A stretch of DNA of 64,000 nt from Saccharomycopsis phalli. Its lineage: Eukaryota > Ascomycota > Saccharomycetes > Ascoideales > Saccharomycopsidaceae. The notes under the pieces are model-generated. The model was not told the origin of the DNA. It did not search any database and saw only the letters and a program-made list of their open reading frames with translations. Position numbers and translations under genes: made by a program. Positions 25,212 through 35,877 of the stretch are shown piece by piece; position 1 is the first letter of the stretch, and each line of letters opens with the position of its first letter. The stretch lies in NCBI GenBank assembly GCA_020342235.1, contig CP073219.1, positions 124,001 through 188,000 on the forward strand, in the 5' to 3' direction.

Positions 25212-27969
25212 AGGTTATACCGACAGTGAGACTTTTCATATCCTACATTTCTTAAATCAATTTTTCTTCAAATATCCTTTTTTCTTCGAAAAAGATTCAT
25301 TCAATTCAAATTAAATACATTTATTTCTTCGTGGAAGTGTAGTTTATTTCGATAAAACATAATTCAATATAATCAAAGCAATAAAGATCTACGAGATGTC
25401 TGGATTTATCTTTTGACTAGCCTATAATTTCATCAGTACTACAACTAGCTATTGTTTGTTTATTGGAGGAATCATCCATCCAAGTGTCGAAAAAACTTGC
25501 AGCCAGAGCCAATTGAAGGCCAATTGACTATTCGCCCTGAGTCGTGAGCAATCAAAATGGACAACAATTGTTTAAGACAAGTGTATGTTATGCCTCTTGC
25601 CGCAGCAGTATGTGTATCTGTTTATAATTTCAGCTGGAGGTTATTAACTTCTGGGCCAAGAGTGTACTCCAATTTACGTAAAAGAGTAATAATTTTGTAA
25701 AATGGCTCGAAAGAATTATATTTGAGCAAGTTATAAAACTTAAAAGCTTGGTATATACTACTGATCACAATAGACCGTCGGTGCATTCCGTAGTGTGTGA
25801 AACACAGACTGAAAGTGAGACAACGCAATAACAAGGATTAGGGATTCCCTTAAAGGTCAAATTGCTGCCTAAACATATCAGACCATACATTCGTGACGTT
25901 CCCACAGGAACGTTAATTATACAAAAGTTACTATAATTAGTTATCCCATGTCTCACCGCACTGCCACTGATTTAACAAGTGGTTGCTACGTTGTTCTTAT
26001 CAAGTATTTATCGTAAATTCTACGGCTCTCTACAGCCCACAAGGCAATTGGTCATGCCCAACATGTGTAGCGAGTTCAATCAGGTCTTGAGCTTCACTGG
26101 AAAAGTCTTGAGAAAAACGGACGGACTTGGCTAGACCCACAATACGATTGATCACGTGTATTTGGCTTCTCGAAAAAGATTGGTGCTCAACCAATATACA
26201 AGCATCACTAACAAGTCAAAGTCACCACGAACCGTTTATTCACTATTGGTGACACACAGATGCATATCAGGGTTTCTTTCTCTCCGGTAGTATTCAGTTA
26301 CTGAAGGTAACACCATTATATCAACACATGTGACTGAAATGTTACTAGTCCAACCTCCATCGTAAATTTCAAAAAAAGGTAAAACTTACACTTGTGAGAC
26401 ACATTTTGAGCATTTTGTGGAGTATGTCTTGTTATTTTCTCGTCGAATAGCGGCATTCATTTTGAGAAAATTTTAAATTAGAAATGAAGGATCCGCAGGT
26501 AGGAACAGCTTTTGCGGCGAAATTATATTAGGATAGTATTGTCTAAGTAGCTTATATTTTTTAAATCATCCATTGAAAAATTATTTAAGAATCTGCAGTG
26601 AAATCCTATTATACGAGATTTACGATATAGTTATTGGGTGTAACGTAAAGCCACTAACTGTAAAATACACAATTATTTAACTAATCAGGAATATCCCCTG
26701 TCTTTCGAAAAGCTAAGCATAATTAGTATAAATCAAGAAGTTACACTTTGTATTTGATTTGTGTGATTATACGCTGTAGTTTAGTATAAGTTTTTGTATG
26801 GGACTAATCGGATTGGGTCTCTCGAGCTTTCTCTTGAAAATGTCATTTCTTTGGTCTGAATTTTGGAGAAGGCTATATTTATAGTGAGAATATATAAAAC
26901 AATGTTCTTTGTTTTGTTTAGTACAAAATCTGGGTGTGGATATATGGTAACGATATTCTTGCAGAGATTCCTGTAAAATCCCTTTGCTGTAAATTTGTGA
27001 ACATTAAGTGAGTTACAACACCAGTTCTTTGTGGTGACTATTGTGGCTAGAAAAATCTATTCAATCATCTTTGTTACTAGGAAAGCGACACTTGGATAGG
27101 TACCAAGACATTAAAATAGAAACTCCGGTAGTTGTATCAAACTAAGTGAAAAGAGGCACATGACTTTATTACAAGCTTAGTGTTTTATGATTATTAAATG
27201 GTCGGATAATAGGTATACTTTTTTTATTCGAATGTCTTTTTACGAAGGATCTTTGCTTATACAATAGTTCAATAGCAGGTTTCATAAAGTGTCCGTCCTA
27301 ATTTGCCATTTTTTTTTGCTTTTATTATTCATGTTACTCTTCAACTAGTTTGAGGTAATTGTACAAAAATAAATACACTTGTAATTTTTTTATGAATAAT
27401 ATTTTATAATTATTGTATAGTTCATACCATGCTTCTCTTAGAGAAATTGAATTCTGCTTATGCTCCTGTACGAAAGCTAACATGAATTCTGGAGCGTATT
27501 CAGCGTATTCCACTTGAGAAATCCTGGGGTTAACTATACTTCCGTGAATCAAGACTATCTAATTAAATTACAAATCTTCCAGGGATATCAGACTAAACTA
27601 AAATCAATATTATAACGCATTTATTTTATTATCCATTTCATTTCGTGCCAAGGTAATGGGCGGACCGTTACCCCACAATTGGAGCTGCTCAATCGAGACA
27701 GATTATTACGATTATGCCGCACTCTATTTGTTGGGTACCAGTGATTTTGAAAAGCTACAAAAATCATAAAAGCCCAATATTTTTCATGTCAAAAGACCCA
27801 AAATAACCTCAATCCGATTTCCCGATGCATATAACCTACCAAAACAACGCCACACCCGTACTTCGCCCTCCACCCTCCCGGCATGTGATAGCCGAAGTCA
27901 CACCAGGGCACACAACAGCCATCCAAGTAATGGTTTTCGGGGTTCCTGATAGCAGTCGCAACAATAGCA
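25212..27969. other. 2.75-kb gene-poor region upstream of CDS1
   Basis: AT-rich, with only short unsupported open frames (largest 72 codons). The single protein-like segment is the remnant at 26030-26361 (separate entry). The last 200 bp form the CDS1 promoter and are less AT-rich. I see no tRNA, repeat array or element ends. Confidence 0.55.
26030..26361 (-). pseudogene. Short decayed coding remnant, family not recognised
   Basis: Read on the minus strand, about 110 codons look protein-like but are broken by an in-frame stop and a frameshift near the middle. The first part includes DIMVLPSVTEYYRRERNP. The second includes HVINRIVGLAKSVRFSQDFS and EAQDLIELATHVGHDQLP, and ends at a TAG at 26030-26032. 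There is no start codon in a good position. The amphipathic, low-Ser composition differs from the random AT-rich frames around it. Likely the C-terminal end of a lost gene; identity unknown. Confidence 0.4.
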
Positions 27970-29232
27970 ATGACAGGCAAAACTAAGAAAGCTGGTGGGG
28001 TCGACACGGTCAAAACTGATCCAAACAAGTCTAAGGTGTCTTCCGACTACACGAAGAAGAAGCAGAATTTCATTGTGCGTACGGTATGGACTCTAGTGAT
28101 GGTGGGCGGGATGTTCGGAGTGATCTTCATGGGGCCATTATGGGTCATTGGATTGGTTTTAATCCTACAGGTGTTAACCTTCAAAGAAGTAATTGCCCTT
28201 TCATCTAAGCCTGCAAGAGAAAAAGAACTACCTCTCAATCGAACTCTTAGTTGGTACTTTCTTGCCACTAGTGTTTACTATTTGGATGGCGAGAGCTTCA
28301 TTGACCACTTTCAGCATGTGATTTTTGTCAATGACTACCTCACACCGCTAGCTACACACCACAGATTTATCAGCTACTGCCTATATGTTTGCGGGTTTGT
28401 GTTTTTTGTTGCGACCCTCAAGGCCGGTTATTATAAGATGCAATTTGCTCAGCTCTGTGTGACCCACATGGTGTTGGTGTTGGTGGTATTCCAGGCACAT
28501 CTTATAATCAACAACATACTTACTGGGTTGTTCTGGTTTCTTCTCCCTGTGGGATTGGTTATTGTTAACGATATCTTTGCATACATCTGTGGAATCACCT
28601 TTGGAAAGACCCAATTGATTGCCATTAGTCCTAAAAAAACAGTGGAAGGATTCATTGGTGCATGGGGCTTTACTGTTCTTTCGGGATTCTTCCTTGCTAG
28701 AGTCCTTATTGAGTCGAACTTTCTCATTTGCCCTATCAAAGACTTGGGCGTGAACATGCTCTCAAACGTGGTATGTGAAAAGAACCCAGTATTTATCCAC
28801 CAGTCTTACAGATTGCCTCCAGTGATTGGCGAGATTTTGTCCAAGGAATTTGTCGTGATTAAACCAATTTATTTTCATGCGATTGTTTTGGCGACATTTG
28901 CTTCTTTGATTGCTCCGTTTGGTGGTTTCTTTGCATCGGGTGTAAAACGAACTTTTAATATAAAGGACTTTGGCGACACAATACCAGGACATGGAGGAAT
29001 AACCGACAGAATGGACTGCCAATTTATTATGGGTTCCTTTTCCTACTTATACTATGAAACTTTCATCTCGACTCACAGAGTAACAGTTGGATCTGTATTG
29101 CAAATGGCAGTGAGTAATTTGGATCACGAGGAGATTTTGAATTTGGTACAGTCCCTACAGAAGTTCCTATACAACTCGGGGGCCATAAACGATAAGACAT
29201 ATAATGACTTGGTTGGGGCCTTGTCAAACTAA
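27970..29232 (+). CDS. CDS1: Phosphatidate cytidylyltransferase (CDP-DAG synthase)
   Basis: The 420-residue ER membrane enzyme converts phosphatidate plus CTP to CDP-diacylglycerol, the precursor of phosphatidylinositol, phosphatidylserine and cardiolipin. It has a basic N-terminus, then about eight membrane segments. Signature blocks are VNDIFAYICGITFGKTQLIA followed by ISPKKTVEGFIGAW, and the C-terminal CTP_transf_1 motif KRTFNIKDFGDTIPGHGGIT followed by DRMDCQFIMG. Start ATG 27970; length is close to S. cerevisiae Cds1 (457). CDP-DAG and myo-inositol are co-substrates of PI synthase, but the distance to the inositol genes (4.8 kb) does not suggest a unit. Confidence 0.97.
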   Translation: MTGKTKKAGGVDTVKTDPNKSKVSSDYTKKKQNFIVRTVWTLVMVGGMFGVIFMGPLWVIGLVLILQVLTFKEVIALSSKPAREKELPLNRTLSWYFLATSVYYLDGESFIDHFQHVIFVNDYLTPLATHHRFISYCLYVCGFVFFVATLKAGYYKMQFAQLCVTHMVLVLVVFQAHLIINNILTGLFWFLLPVGLVIVNDIFAYICGITFGKTQLIAISPKKTVEGFIGAWGFTVLSGFFLARVLIESNFLICPIKDLGVNMLSNVVCEKNPVFIHQSYRLPPVIGEILSKEFVVIKPIYFHAIVLATFASLIAPFGGFFASGVKRTFNIKDFGDTIPGHGGITDRMDCQFIMGSFSYLYYETFISTHRVTVGSVLQMAVSNLDHEEILNLVQSLQKFLYNSGAINDKTYNDLVGALSN

Positions 29233-29421
29233 GTAATTGTTCCTAATGTCCATAGAACATGGACAATGTTCATAAACACGCACGTTCCATAATATTCTCT
29301 GTAGGATCATGTCTAGTATTGTAGACATTGTACATAGCGCACACAGCCCTAATATACTGCACGTGAGATACTCATGAAATTTAACAGTCACATATAATCC
29401 CATGGGGGTGTTTGGAGTTTG

Positions 29422-29428
29422 CGGGTAA
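29422..29428 (+). promoter_or_regulatory. Reb1-type site upstream of RPL37
   Basis: CGGGTAA lies 66 bp upstream of the RPL37 ATG. Motif only. Confidence 0.35.
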
Positions 29429-29493
29429 CGCGTATTGGCCAAAAAATTGATAGTGAAAATCTCTTGTAGGTTAGGAATAGAAAGTATAATAAA

Positions 29494-30086
29494 ATGGGAA
29501 GTAAGTAGACTACATGAAGGAATCATCAGTCAATAGAGGAAATGAGTTAAAAGCGATTGAATAATAATGAGACATTTAATTAATGGAAAGAATATGCAAT
29601 TAGTATCAAGATAGAGAAACGCAGATGAAGTGATGATTTATGATTTGTCTTTAGTAAGAGAAGAATGGCTATGGGGAATAATGCGTATTAGAGCCTTTTT
29701 TTGGAATTGAAAACAACTGTCTTGTCATTAGCATTTTAAAAACTCGCTGGGAATTCCCGACGAAACTATTTACTGAGTTGAAAAATTATGAACCTATACT
29801 AACTATTTCTACAGAAGGTACTCCATCTTTCGGTAAAAAGCACAACAAGTCGCATACTTTGTGTAACAGATGTGGACGTCGTTCTTTCCACATCCAAAAG
29901 AAGACTTGTTCATCTTGTGGATACCCAGCCGCTAAATTGAGAAAGCACAACTGGGCTGTTAAGGCTAAGAGAAGAAGAACCACCGGAACTGGTCGTATGC
30001 AATACTTGAAGCACGTCTCTAGAAGATTTAAGAACGATTTTCAAACAGGAGTTGCTAAACCAAAGGCTGTTGCCGCCAGTGCTTAG
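29494..30086 (+). CDS. RPL37: 60S ribosomal protein L37 (eL37), one intron
   Basis: Exons are 29494-29500 and 29815-30086 (92 residues). Exon 1 is ATGGGAA, then 5' splice site GTAAGT (29501). The intron is 314 nt with branch point TACTAAC (29797-29803) and 3' splice site ACAG (29811-29814). Joining gives [20 protein letters not shown], the true L37 start; the unspliced frame gives an unrelated N-terminus. The zinc-binding CXXC pairs ([17 protein letters not shown]) are intact. It is a core protein of the large subunit. The intron sits after the second codon, as I recall for S. cerevisiae RPL37 genes. Confidence 0.96.
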
Positions 30087-30873
30087 ATAACGTTTGTACT
30101 TTAATGCTAGTATAATGTATCACAATGTAGATTTAGAAGGTATGAATTTGGAGCAAGCGACAAGGAGAATTGAAAGTCATTATTTGTGTTTGAATAGATG
30201 AGTTGCGTTGAAGCATTTTAGTATGCAATGTGGCTATCATTGATTTGGTAATCGACATCAAGTGCGGATAGACCTGTTATCAATTAAGAGTTCATGATTA
30301 ATAGGCTGAAGAAGATAAATTGAGCGTAACAAAAATTTTCTAATTGCTTAGTAGAGAAGAGTCGACACATGACGAGTTAAAAATGTACAATCGGCTTTCC
30401 ACAGTAGTTTGGAGCAAAGGCATTACCCGAAAAACTGCACTGGTACAGATTGACTTGCGATAATAAGCCATCATTCACAAAAACATTAATAAACATGAAT
30501 AAGCCAAGCTCATCATTGATGAAAGTTAACCAGCCTCCTATTAATTTTTATCCATTTTAAGAGAGGTCTCATTGATTGATGAGCATTAGTCCAAATCAGG
30601 GAAGACTGGCATGCACGCTATATAGCATGCATATCCAGCCATTCGATTTATCACTGCTTATTTACCATAATACGGTGTGTAAGAAGTAAAAGATCCGAAA
30701 TTAAAGTTCCGCAACTTCTACTTTAAGGCATACGCTGCTTAGGCGATTTGAAGCCATGCTTATAATTTGCTTTATAAATACCTTGCTGATCCTCGTCTAG
30801 AATCAATATCCAATTTACCTGCACAAACAATAACGGTTTTAATTTATCAAAACCTTTGATACCCCCTTTTAAC
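30087..30873. other. 787-bp intergenic region, RPL37 to SCW11-like gene
   Basis: No gene seen. One Reb1-type TTACCCG lies at 30423-30429. The inverted pair GCATGC...GCATGC flanks TATATA near 30610-30632. The rest is AT-rich promoter-like sequence. Confidence 0.5.
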
Positions 30874-32589
30874 ATGATACCCAACCGATTATTTGTGATT
30901 CTTTTGCTGTTGAACCTAGTAATTAATGCTCCAGTCTGTCGTGAGCAAGTAATTCTAGAAAGGAAAAGAATTGCACATAACATTCACACCAATACCATCA
31001 CCAGCCAAGTTACAATCACACAAGATGCAAATTCTGCGGACTCTTCTGGCTCAGTGATAGCTTCGCCTCACACCATTACAGGCCCTTTGGTGCAAGTGTT
31101 GTACAGTGGTGACATAACATTGACAATGAGTCTTACTAGTGCCGAAATCACGTCTGAGACGACTGTTCAACAGGGACAAATTGTGACTATAACTTCTTCT
31201 GCAAGTCAACAACTGTCGGTGAGTCTGGGAATTGCTTCTGCGACAGTTGGAGGTGGAATTATTACATCATTCAGTATGTCATACTTGATTCCAAGCGAAA
31301 CAACCCAAACTGGTACCCTCCTTGCGTCGTCGCAGACCGTCCTGAAATCCCTTTTAGCAACAACGTCGTCGTCGCCAATAACCGATTCATCATCAAACAG
31401 TGTCTCGCTGTCGACAGCTGCATCAAATTCGCCAACTAATTCAAGTGGCTCAACCTCACCAACTGCCTCAACGTCGTCGTCACCTGCTTCACTGTCATTG
31501 AACGATTCATCTTCATCAGCCTCATCGGATTCATCCTCATCAACTCCATCTGCATCATCGCTAACTACTTCACTGTCCTCAAACGATCCATCTTCATTAA
31601 CTAGTACATCTGATTCTGGTTCAACTAATCAAGCACTGTTAGTTGGCCCAACTGATTTAGATTCACCAGCAGCGACTACTTCATCGTCTGCCAATACAGA
31701 TTCAGAAACGGTTTCGTCTTCCTCATCTACTACTTCTGCTTCGTCCACTTCATCCGTTAGCACAGCCTCTGTTTCATTTCCTTCTGCTGTCTCAACAGTC
31801 ATTCCAAGTGCCCTTGTTTACTCTCCTTACAACAATGATGGATCTTGCAAGGACTACAATACCGTGCTTTCAGATCTCTCAATGATTTCCGAAAAGTCAA
31901 TCCCTACAATCAGAGTCTATGGAACTGACTGTAACTACCTCTCAACGATATTCCCTATTGCCTCCAAACTTGGATTGAAAATTAACCAAGGTATTTGGTT
32001 TGACACTGCTGATACCACCGGTGCCATACAAGCTGCAAACATCTTGGTAGCTTACTGCCAAGCCAATGGATGGGATATAATCGACTTCATTACCGTCGGA
32101 AATGAGGTAATTAATGAAAACTACATGACCCCTTCACAATTAATGTCATTAATCAGCAATATTAGACAGATATTGCAGGCGGGTGGTTACACAGGCCAGA
32201 TCACTACTTCAGAGCCACCAGTGTCTTTTGAAAACCATCCCGAATTGTGTAACGCCGATATCGATTTTGTGGGAATAAACCCACACTCTTACTTCAACCC
32301 CTCCATTACTGCGGAGCAAGCTGGGACTTTTGTCTTGGGTCAGAAGCAAATTGTTGAGAATATTTGCACGAATAAGCCAGTGCGGATCACTGAAACTGGA
32401 TACCCTAGCCAAGGTGACGTAAACGGTCTAAACGTGCCTTCGTCTGCTAACCAAAGAGACGCCATTAAAAGTATATTGGAAGTGGTTGGTTCGGAAGTGA
32501 CCATCCTCACAATGTACAACGACATGTGGAAAAACCCAGGAAGCTTCAACGTTGAACAATGGTTTGGTGCTTATGATTTGTTATCTTAG
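30874..32589 (+). CDS. GH17 cell wall glucanase of the Scw11 type
   Basis: The 571-residue secreted protein starts at ATG 30874 (MIPNRLFVILLLLNLVINAP); the longer frame opens at a TTG. It has a signal peptide of about 19 residues and a Kex2-like KR at 31-32. A long Ser/Thr-rich stalk follows (about 160-310), then a C-terminal GH17 domain (about 315-571) starting SALVYSPYNNDGSCKDY. Both catalytic glutamates are present: the proton donor in TVGNEVIN (Glu411) and the nucleophile in ITETGYPSQG (Glu507). Family members hydrolyse or transfer beta-1,3-glucan and act in wall remodelling; Scw11 is expressed in daughter cells for septum separation. The Ser-rich linker before the domain favours Scw11 over Scw4/Mp65. 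No GPI tail. Confidence 0.9.
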   Translation: MIPNRLFVILLLLNLVINAPVCREQVILERKRIAHNIHTNTITSQVTITQDANSADSSGSVIASPHTITGPLVQVLYSGDITLTMSLTSAEITSETTVQQGQIVTITSSASQQLSVSLGIASATVGGGIITSFSMSYLIPSETTQTGTLLASSQTVLKSLLATTSSSPITDSSSNSVSLSTAASNSPTNSSGSTSPTASTSSSPASLSLNDSSSSASSDSSSSTPSASSLTTSLSSNDPSSLTSTSDSGSTNQALLVGPTDLDSPAATTSSSANTDSETVSSSSSTTSASSTSSVSTASVSFPSAVSTVIPSALVYSPYNNDGSCKDYNTVLSDLSMISEKSIPTIRVYGTDCNYLSTIFPIASKLGLKINQGIWFDTADTTGAIQAANILVAYCQANGWDIIDFITVGNEVINENYMTPSQLMSLISNIRQILQAGGYTGQITTSEPPVSFENHPELCNADIDFVGINPHSYFNPSITAEQAGTFVLGQKQIVENICTNKPVRITETGYPSQGDVNGLNVPSSANQRDAIKSILEVVGSEVTILTMYNDMWKNPGSFNVEQWFGAYDLLS

Positions 32590-32798
32590 AAATAAAGATT
32601 TGTGTTGTTTAATCATGTAAAAATTGATTGCAAAACTGTTCACCGTATGAGCATTGTATATCAATATCAGAAGTAATATACTGGCGACATATTGGCATCA
32701 ACACAGCTGTATGATTTTAGCTTGCGTGACATCTATTCGCAATACAAACGTTTGTGTATCGAATACGTCTTTAAAATGTAGAAAAGACCGCGCCTGGT

Positions 32799-33779
32799 TT
32801 AAAATTCCACCACTTTATTGGGGAAAAATTCATCTATCAAGTCATGATAATATTTCTCCACCTTATTCAAATCGTAGCTTATGTCTGACTTGGAATATAA
32901 ATCATAGGGATTGAAAGCTTTAACTGCAGCTATTAATTCTTTATCTGATTCGTTCATCAAGTATTCGTACCCGCCTTCTCTATGGATAGGATAGCAACTA
33001 TGGTACCGTATCATGGCCAAACCTTCATTGGGTAACGTTGAATGAAGCTTGGCGATGTGATACATGTATTCGTCATGACCCCAACTGAGCATAACGTTCT
33101 CTAAGCCGCAGTTCGGAGAGTATATACCATACTTTGTCTTGTAGATCGGATGTAGAGAATCTGGATTGTTCTGGAAGAACTCGTGATAGATAATCTTATT
33201 ACTAAAAGCACAGCCAATGGGAAAAGTGTCACCCACCACGTCCCATTGTCCCTTTGCATCGAAAAAATAAAGCAACTTACCTAGATCATGAATGAGTCCC
33301 ACAAGCTGCATCCAACGAGGTTTTCCGTCGCGCCTTATTGCCTCTGCTGTCTGTATTGCATGGTCTATCTGTGATAATTCTGTATCTGGGTCACTTTCGT
33401 CGATCAACTTGTTGAGCTTGACTAAAGCATCCCAAATCGTTAACTTGGCACGTACCTTTGTTTTGAAATTTATTCGAGCCTGTAAATTGTATGAAAAGGT
33501 TTGCTTTTCGTGCTGCTCTTTGTAAAACGCCTTCACTCTCGAACATGCTATTTTGTAGTTCCGGAAATTAGACTTGTCAACGGTACTGTCTAACGAACTC
33601 TTCTCACTCCAGTGAACTTCTTGCTTCCCCTCGTCTTTTTTATCCTTTTCGGTTTGGATCTCCCCAGTGCTGGGCAGGTAGTCCGTCAAGATTTGCGATT
33701 TAAGAGCATTGACTGTTTGGATGTTTTCGTCTAGCTGTTCTAAAATATGTCCCTGATTAGTATGAATTAGTTTGGACAT
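32799..33779 (-). CDS. Myo-inositol oxygenase (MIOX), copy 1
   Basis: The 326-residue non-haem di-iron enzyme opens the inositol ring with O2 to give D-glucuronate, the first step of inositol catabolism. All ligands of the di-iron centre known from mammalian MIOX are present: His140 (DHAIQTAEAIR), His164-Asp165 (LIHDLGK), His235 (SWGHDEY), His260 (RYHSCYP) and Asp293 (PYDLYSK), plus the substrate Lys168. WDVVGDTFPIGC is the family signature. It has a polar N-terminal insertion (about 22-68) that copy 2 largely lacks. Start ATG 33779. It lies downstream of the inositol transporter gene on the same strand and faces the SCW11-like gene. It agrees with copy 2 at 54 of 63 residues in the core segment from residue 128 to 190. 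Confidence 0.95.
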   Translation of the reverse strand: MSKLIHTNQGHILEQLDENIQTVNALKSQILTDYLPSTGEIQTEKDKKDEGKQEVHWSEKSSLDSTVDKSNFRNYKIACSRVKAFYKEQHEKQTFSYNLQARINFKTKVRAKLTIWDALVKLNKLIDESDPDTELSQIDHAIQTAEAIRRDGKPRWMQLVGLIHDLGKLLYFFDAKGQWDVVGDTFPIGCAFSNKIIYHEFFQNNPDSLHPIYKTKYGIYSPNCGLENVMLSWGHDEYMYHIAKLHSTLPNEGLAMIRYHSCYPIHREGGYEYLMNESDKELIAAVKAFNPYDLYSKSDISYDLNKVEKYYHDLIDEFFPNKVVEF

Positions 33780-34206
33780 GTCAAAAGGACTATTAAATAG
33801 TGCTATCTTTGTGGTACAGGTGTACGTGTATTTATGTTAGTTTTCAACGTCGCGTATTGATGGAGTAGCGTGCATCAACTTTTTGTAGTAATTTTTGAGA
33901 GACATTCAACATGCAACAGATGGCTGTGCAAACATCAACCTGCGTATAAGCAGTGCTTGATGATACATTTTAATCTTTTCTTTTGGCTGACCCTATGAGG
34001 AAATAGTAGCCTATTGCAATAGCCTGGTCTTACTTTAATTATCACAATTATTAGTTGCCGATATTGTGCCCAAGGTAAATCTGGGGAAGATGGCCCATGG
34101 ACATAATGAAGAGTATGCGAACAATAGTAAAGTTCCTTTCTACTGTATTCACTACATATTGAAATAAAAACGTAACATTGGCTTTAAAACTGTTTCAGTA
34201 ACACCA
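33780..34206. other. Intergenic region between the ITR-type gene and MIOX copy 1
   Basis: The 427 bp hold the 3' end of the transporter and the MIOX copy 1 promoter. I see no CATGTG-type inositol-response element and no TATAAA close to the start; GACTATTAAATAGTG just upstream of the ATG is an imperfect palindrome. Nothing else recognised. Confidence 0.4.
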
Positions 34207-35877
34207 TCAGGCTTTTTCAACATGTCGGAAATCTTGTCCCAACTCCAGCCTCTTTGAAGGATCCTCGCCCAAAATATCATCCAAAGTAACCACCTTGTTT
34301 GACTTTCTCTGCTTGATCAACTTCATGGAAGCTTTAACATTAAAGCCTCCAGTTAATATTCTTTGCGTTTCTTCCAACTCCAATCCGCTAAGTTCTGGGT
34401 AGCACAAGAAAACCAACACCCATGCCAAGGTAATCAACCCCGCAAAAAACGAAAAGGTACCAGTTGGCGTAATATTTTGCAACATGGTCAAGAATGACGC
34501 CGCAATCACAAGGGATCCAATCCAGTTAACCGCAGTGGCATAGGCAACACCCACACCTCGAACGGATTGCGGGAACAACTCAGACTGTTGCCATGGAACA
34601 TTACCAATACCAGTAGCGTAGAACGCAGCAAATAATATCATGGCCACCACAATTAAAATACCCCATCCACTGATGCTTCCACCAGCAATCTCTGCACTGT
34701 TGTTGTCGAATTTGACGTCCATGAAATGGAACGCAATTGCGCATAGAACCAAAGCAATCACCATACCTGGGAGCGTAAAGAGCAAGATTCTTCTTCTACC
34801 GACCCGATCAATGATGAAAAAGGCCAAACATGTAAACACGAAATTTGTGCCAGCAATAATAATCGACACTGCCGTGGAATTCTTGAACCCAACGGTATCA
34901 AAAATGGTCGCAGAGAAGTACATTAGCGAGTTCCAAGACGAAAACTGCTGGATACCCTGCAAACCGGTGGAGATAATGAGCGCACGGAAGTTGGAAGGAA
35001 TGACGTGAATGTCCTTGATGGCCTTGAATGTCTTTCTCAATGGCCCTCTTCCCTCCACATCCTCATCTGCTGCCCGCAACTCCTCGATTTTTATGTCAAT
35101 TAATCCAGATTCAACTCCAGGATGGGTTCGCGCAAGCACTTCACGAGCCCTTTCGATTTTTCCCTTCAGAATGTAAAATCTTGGAGTGTCTGGCAAGAAG
35201 ATAAATGCCACAAACTGAATAACCGGTGGAATAATACTGATTCCAACAAGAATTCTCCACCCGTTATTCACGTGCGTGAGGCCGGCACCAATACCATAGG
35301 CAATCAACTGGCCACCTGTGATGGTCAAAACAGAAATAATAACCATTCTGCCTCGGTATTTAGCCGGTGCCAACTCGGAAATAAAAAGTGGAGCACACAA
35401 GGATCCAATTCCAACCCCAATTCCCATCACAAAACGCCCACCCATCATGAGCCCAACGGTGTGACAGCCTGTCTGCATCGCACTACCAACCACAAAAAGT
35501 AAATTGGAAGACATAATGACCGGCTTACGCCCAAAGACATCTGCGCTTATACCTCCAAAAATTGCACCAATTAAGGCCCCGAGAGATGTTGCTGACGTAA
35601 TCAACTCTTTTTGACCATATGTCAATGCAGCACCGTCTAAATCTGTTCCTATAGCCACCAATGCGGAAGAAATATATCCTGTATCATAGCCAAACAAGAA
35701 CCCAGAGATAGAGGCCACAAAAGTAAGCAACATCACCAATGGACTAGGCTTGTTGTGCGATAGAGCACCAGCTAGCTTATGATCAACGAATTGCTCAACA
35801 TCCATGTTCGCATGTTCAATCTCAGCTTTGGCACTTGAAATCCCCTGAGAGGATGACTCGCCATCTGTTCTTGACAT
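34207..35877 (-). CDS. Itr-type myo-inositol/H+ symporter (MFS sugar porter)
   Basis: The 556-residue plasma membrane transporter has 12 predicted helices. Sugar-porter motifs are present: [11 protein letters not shown] after helix 1, [36 protein letters not shown] and DRVGRRR. The block [20 protein letters not shown] and the C-terminal [14 protein letters not shown] followed by GGFN are closer to yeast Itr1/Itr2 than to hexose transporters, so inositol is the likely substrate. Start ATG 35877. It is flanked by two inositol oxygenase genes, which strongly supports the assignment and suggests uptake for catabolism rather than for lipid synthesis. Its 1155-bp promoter is shared divergently with MIOX copy 2. 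Confidence 0.92.
   Translation of the reverse strand: MSRTDGESSSQGISSAKAEIEHANMDVEQFVDHKLAGALSHNKPSPLVMLLTFVASISGFLFGYDTGYISSALVAIGTDLDGAALTYGQKELITSATSLGALIGAIFGGISADVFGRKPVIMSSNLLFVVGSAMQTGCHTVGLMMGGRFVMGIGVGIGSLCAPLFISELAPAKYRGRMVIISVLTITGGQLIAYGIGAGLTHVNNGWRILVGISIIPPVIQFVAFIFLPDTPRFYILKGKIERAREVLARTHPGVESGLIDIKIEELRAADEDVEGRGPLRKTFKAIKDIHVIPSNFRALIISTGLQGIQQFSSWNSLMYFSATIFDTVGFKNSTAVSIIIAGTNFVFTCLAFFIIDRVGRRRILLFTLPGMVIALVLCAIAFHFMDVKFDNNSAEIAGGSISGWGILIVVAMILFAAFYATGIGNVPWQQSELFPQSVRGVGVAYATAVNWIGSLVIAASFLTMLQNITPTGTFSFFAGLITLAWVLVFLCYPELSGLELEETQRILTGGFNVKASMKLIKQRKSNKVVTLDDILGEDPSKRLELGQDFRHVEKA

Noticed and set aside
22333-25314. Long open frames in other phases and on the minus strand across the adhesin gene (up to 309 codons)
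   Set aside because: They are by-products of the in-frame repeats: the 369-bp period is a multiple of three, so any phase without a stop in one unit stays open. Their sequence is Leu- or Val-rich nonsense that repeats exactly with the unit.
29630-29776. Possible C/D snoRNA in the RPL37 intron (GTGATGA at 29630, CTGA at 29773)
   Set aside because: The boxes are too far apart for a typical C/D snoRNA and no terminal stem pairs around them.
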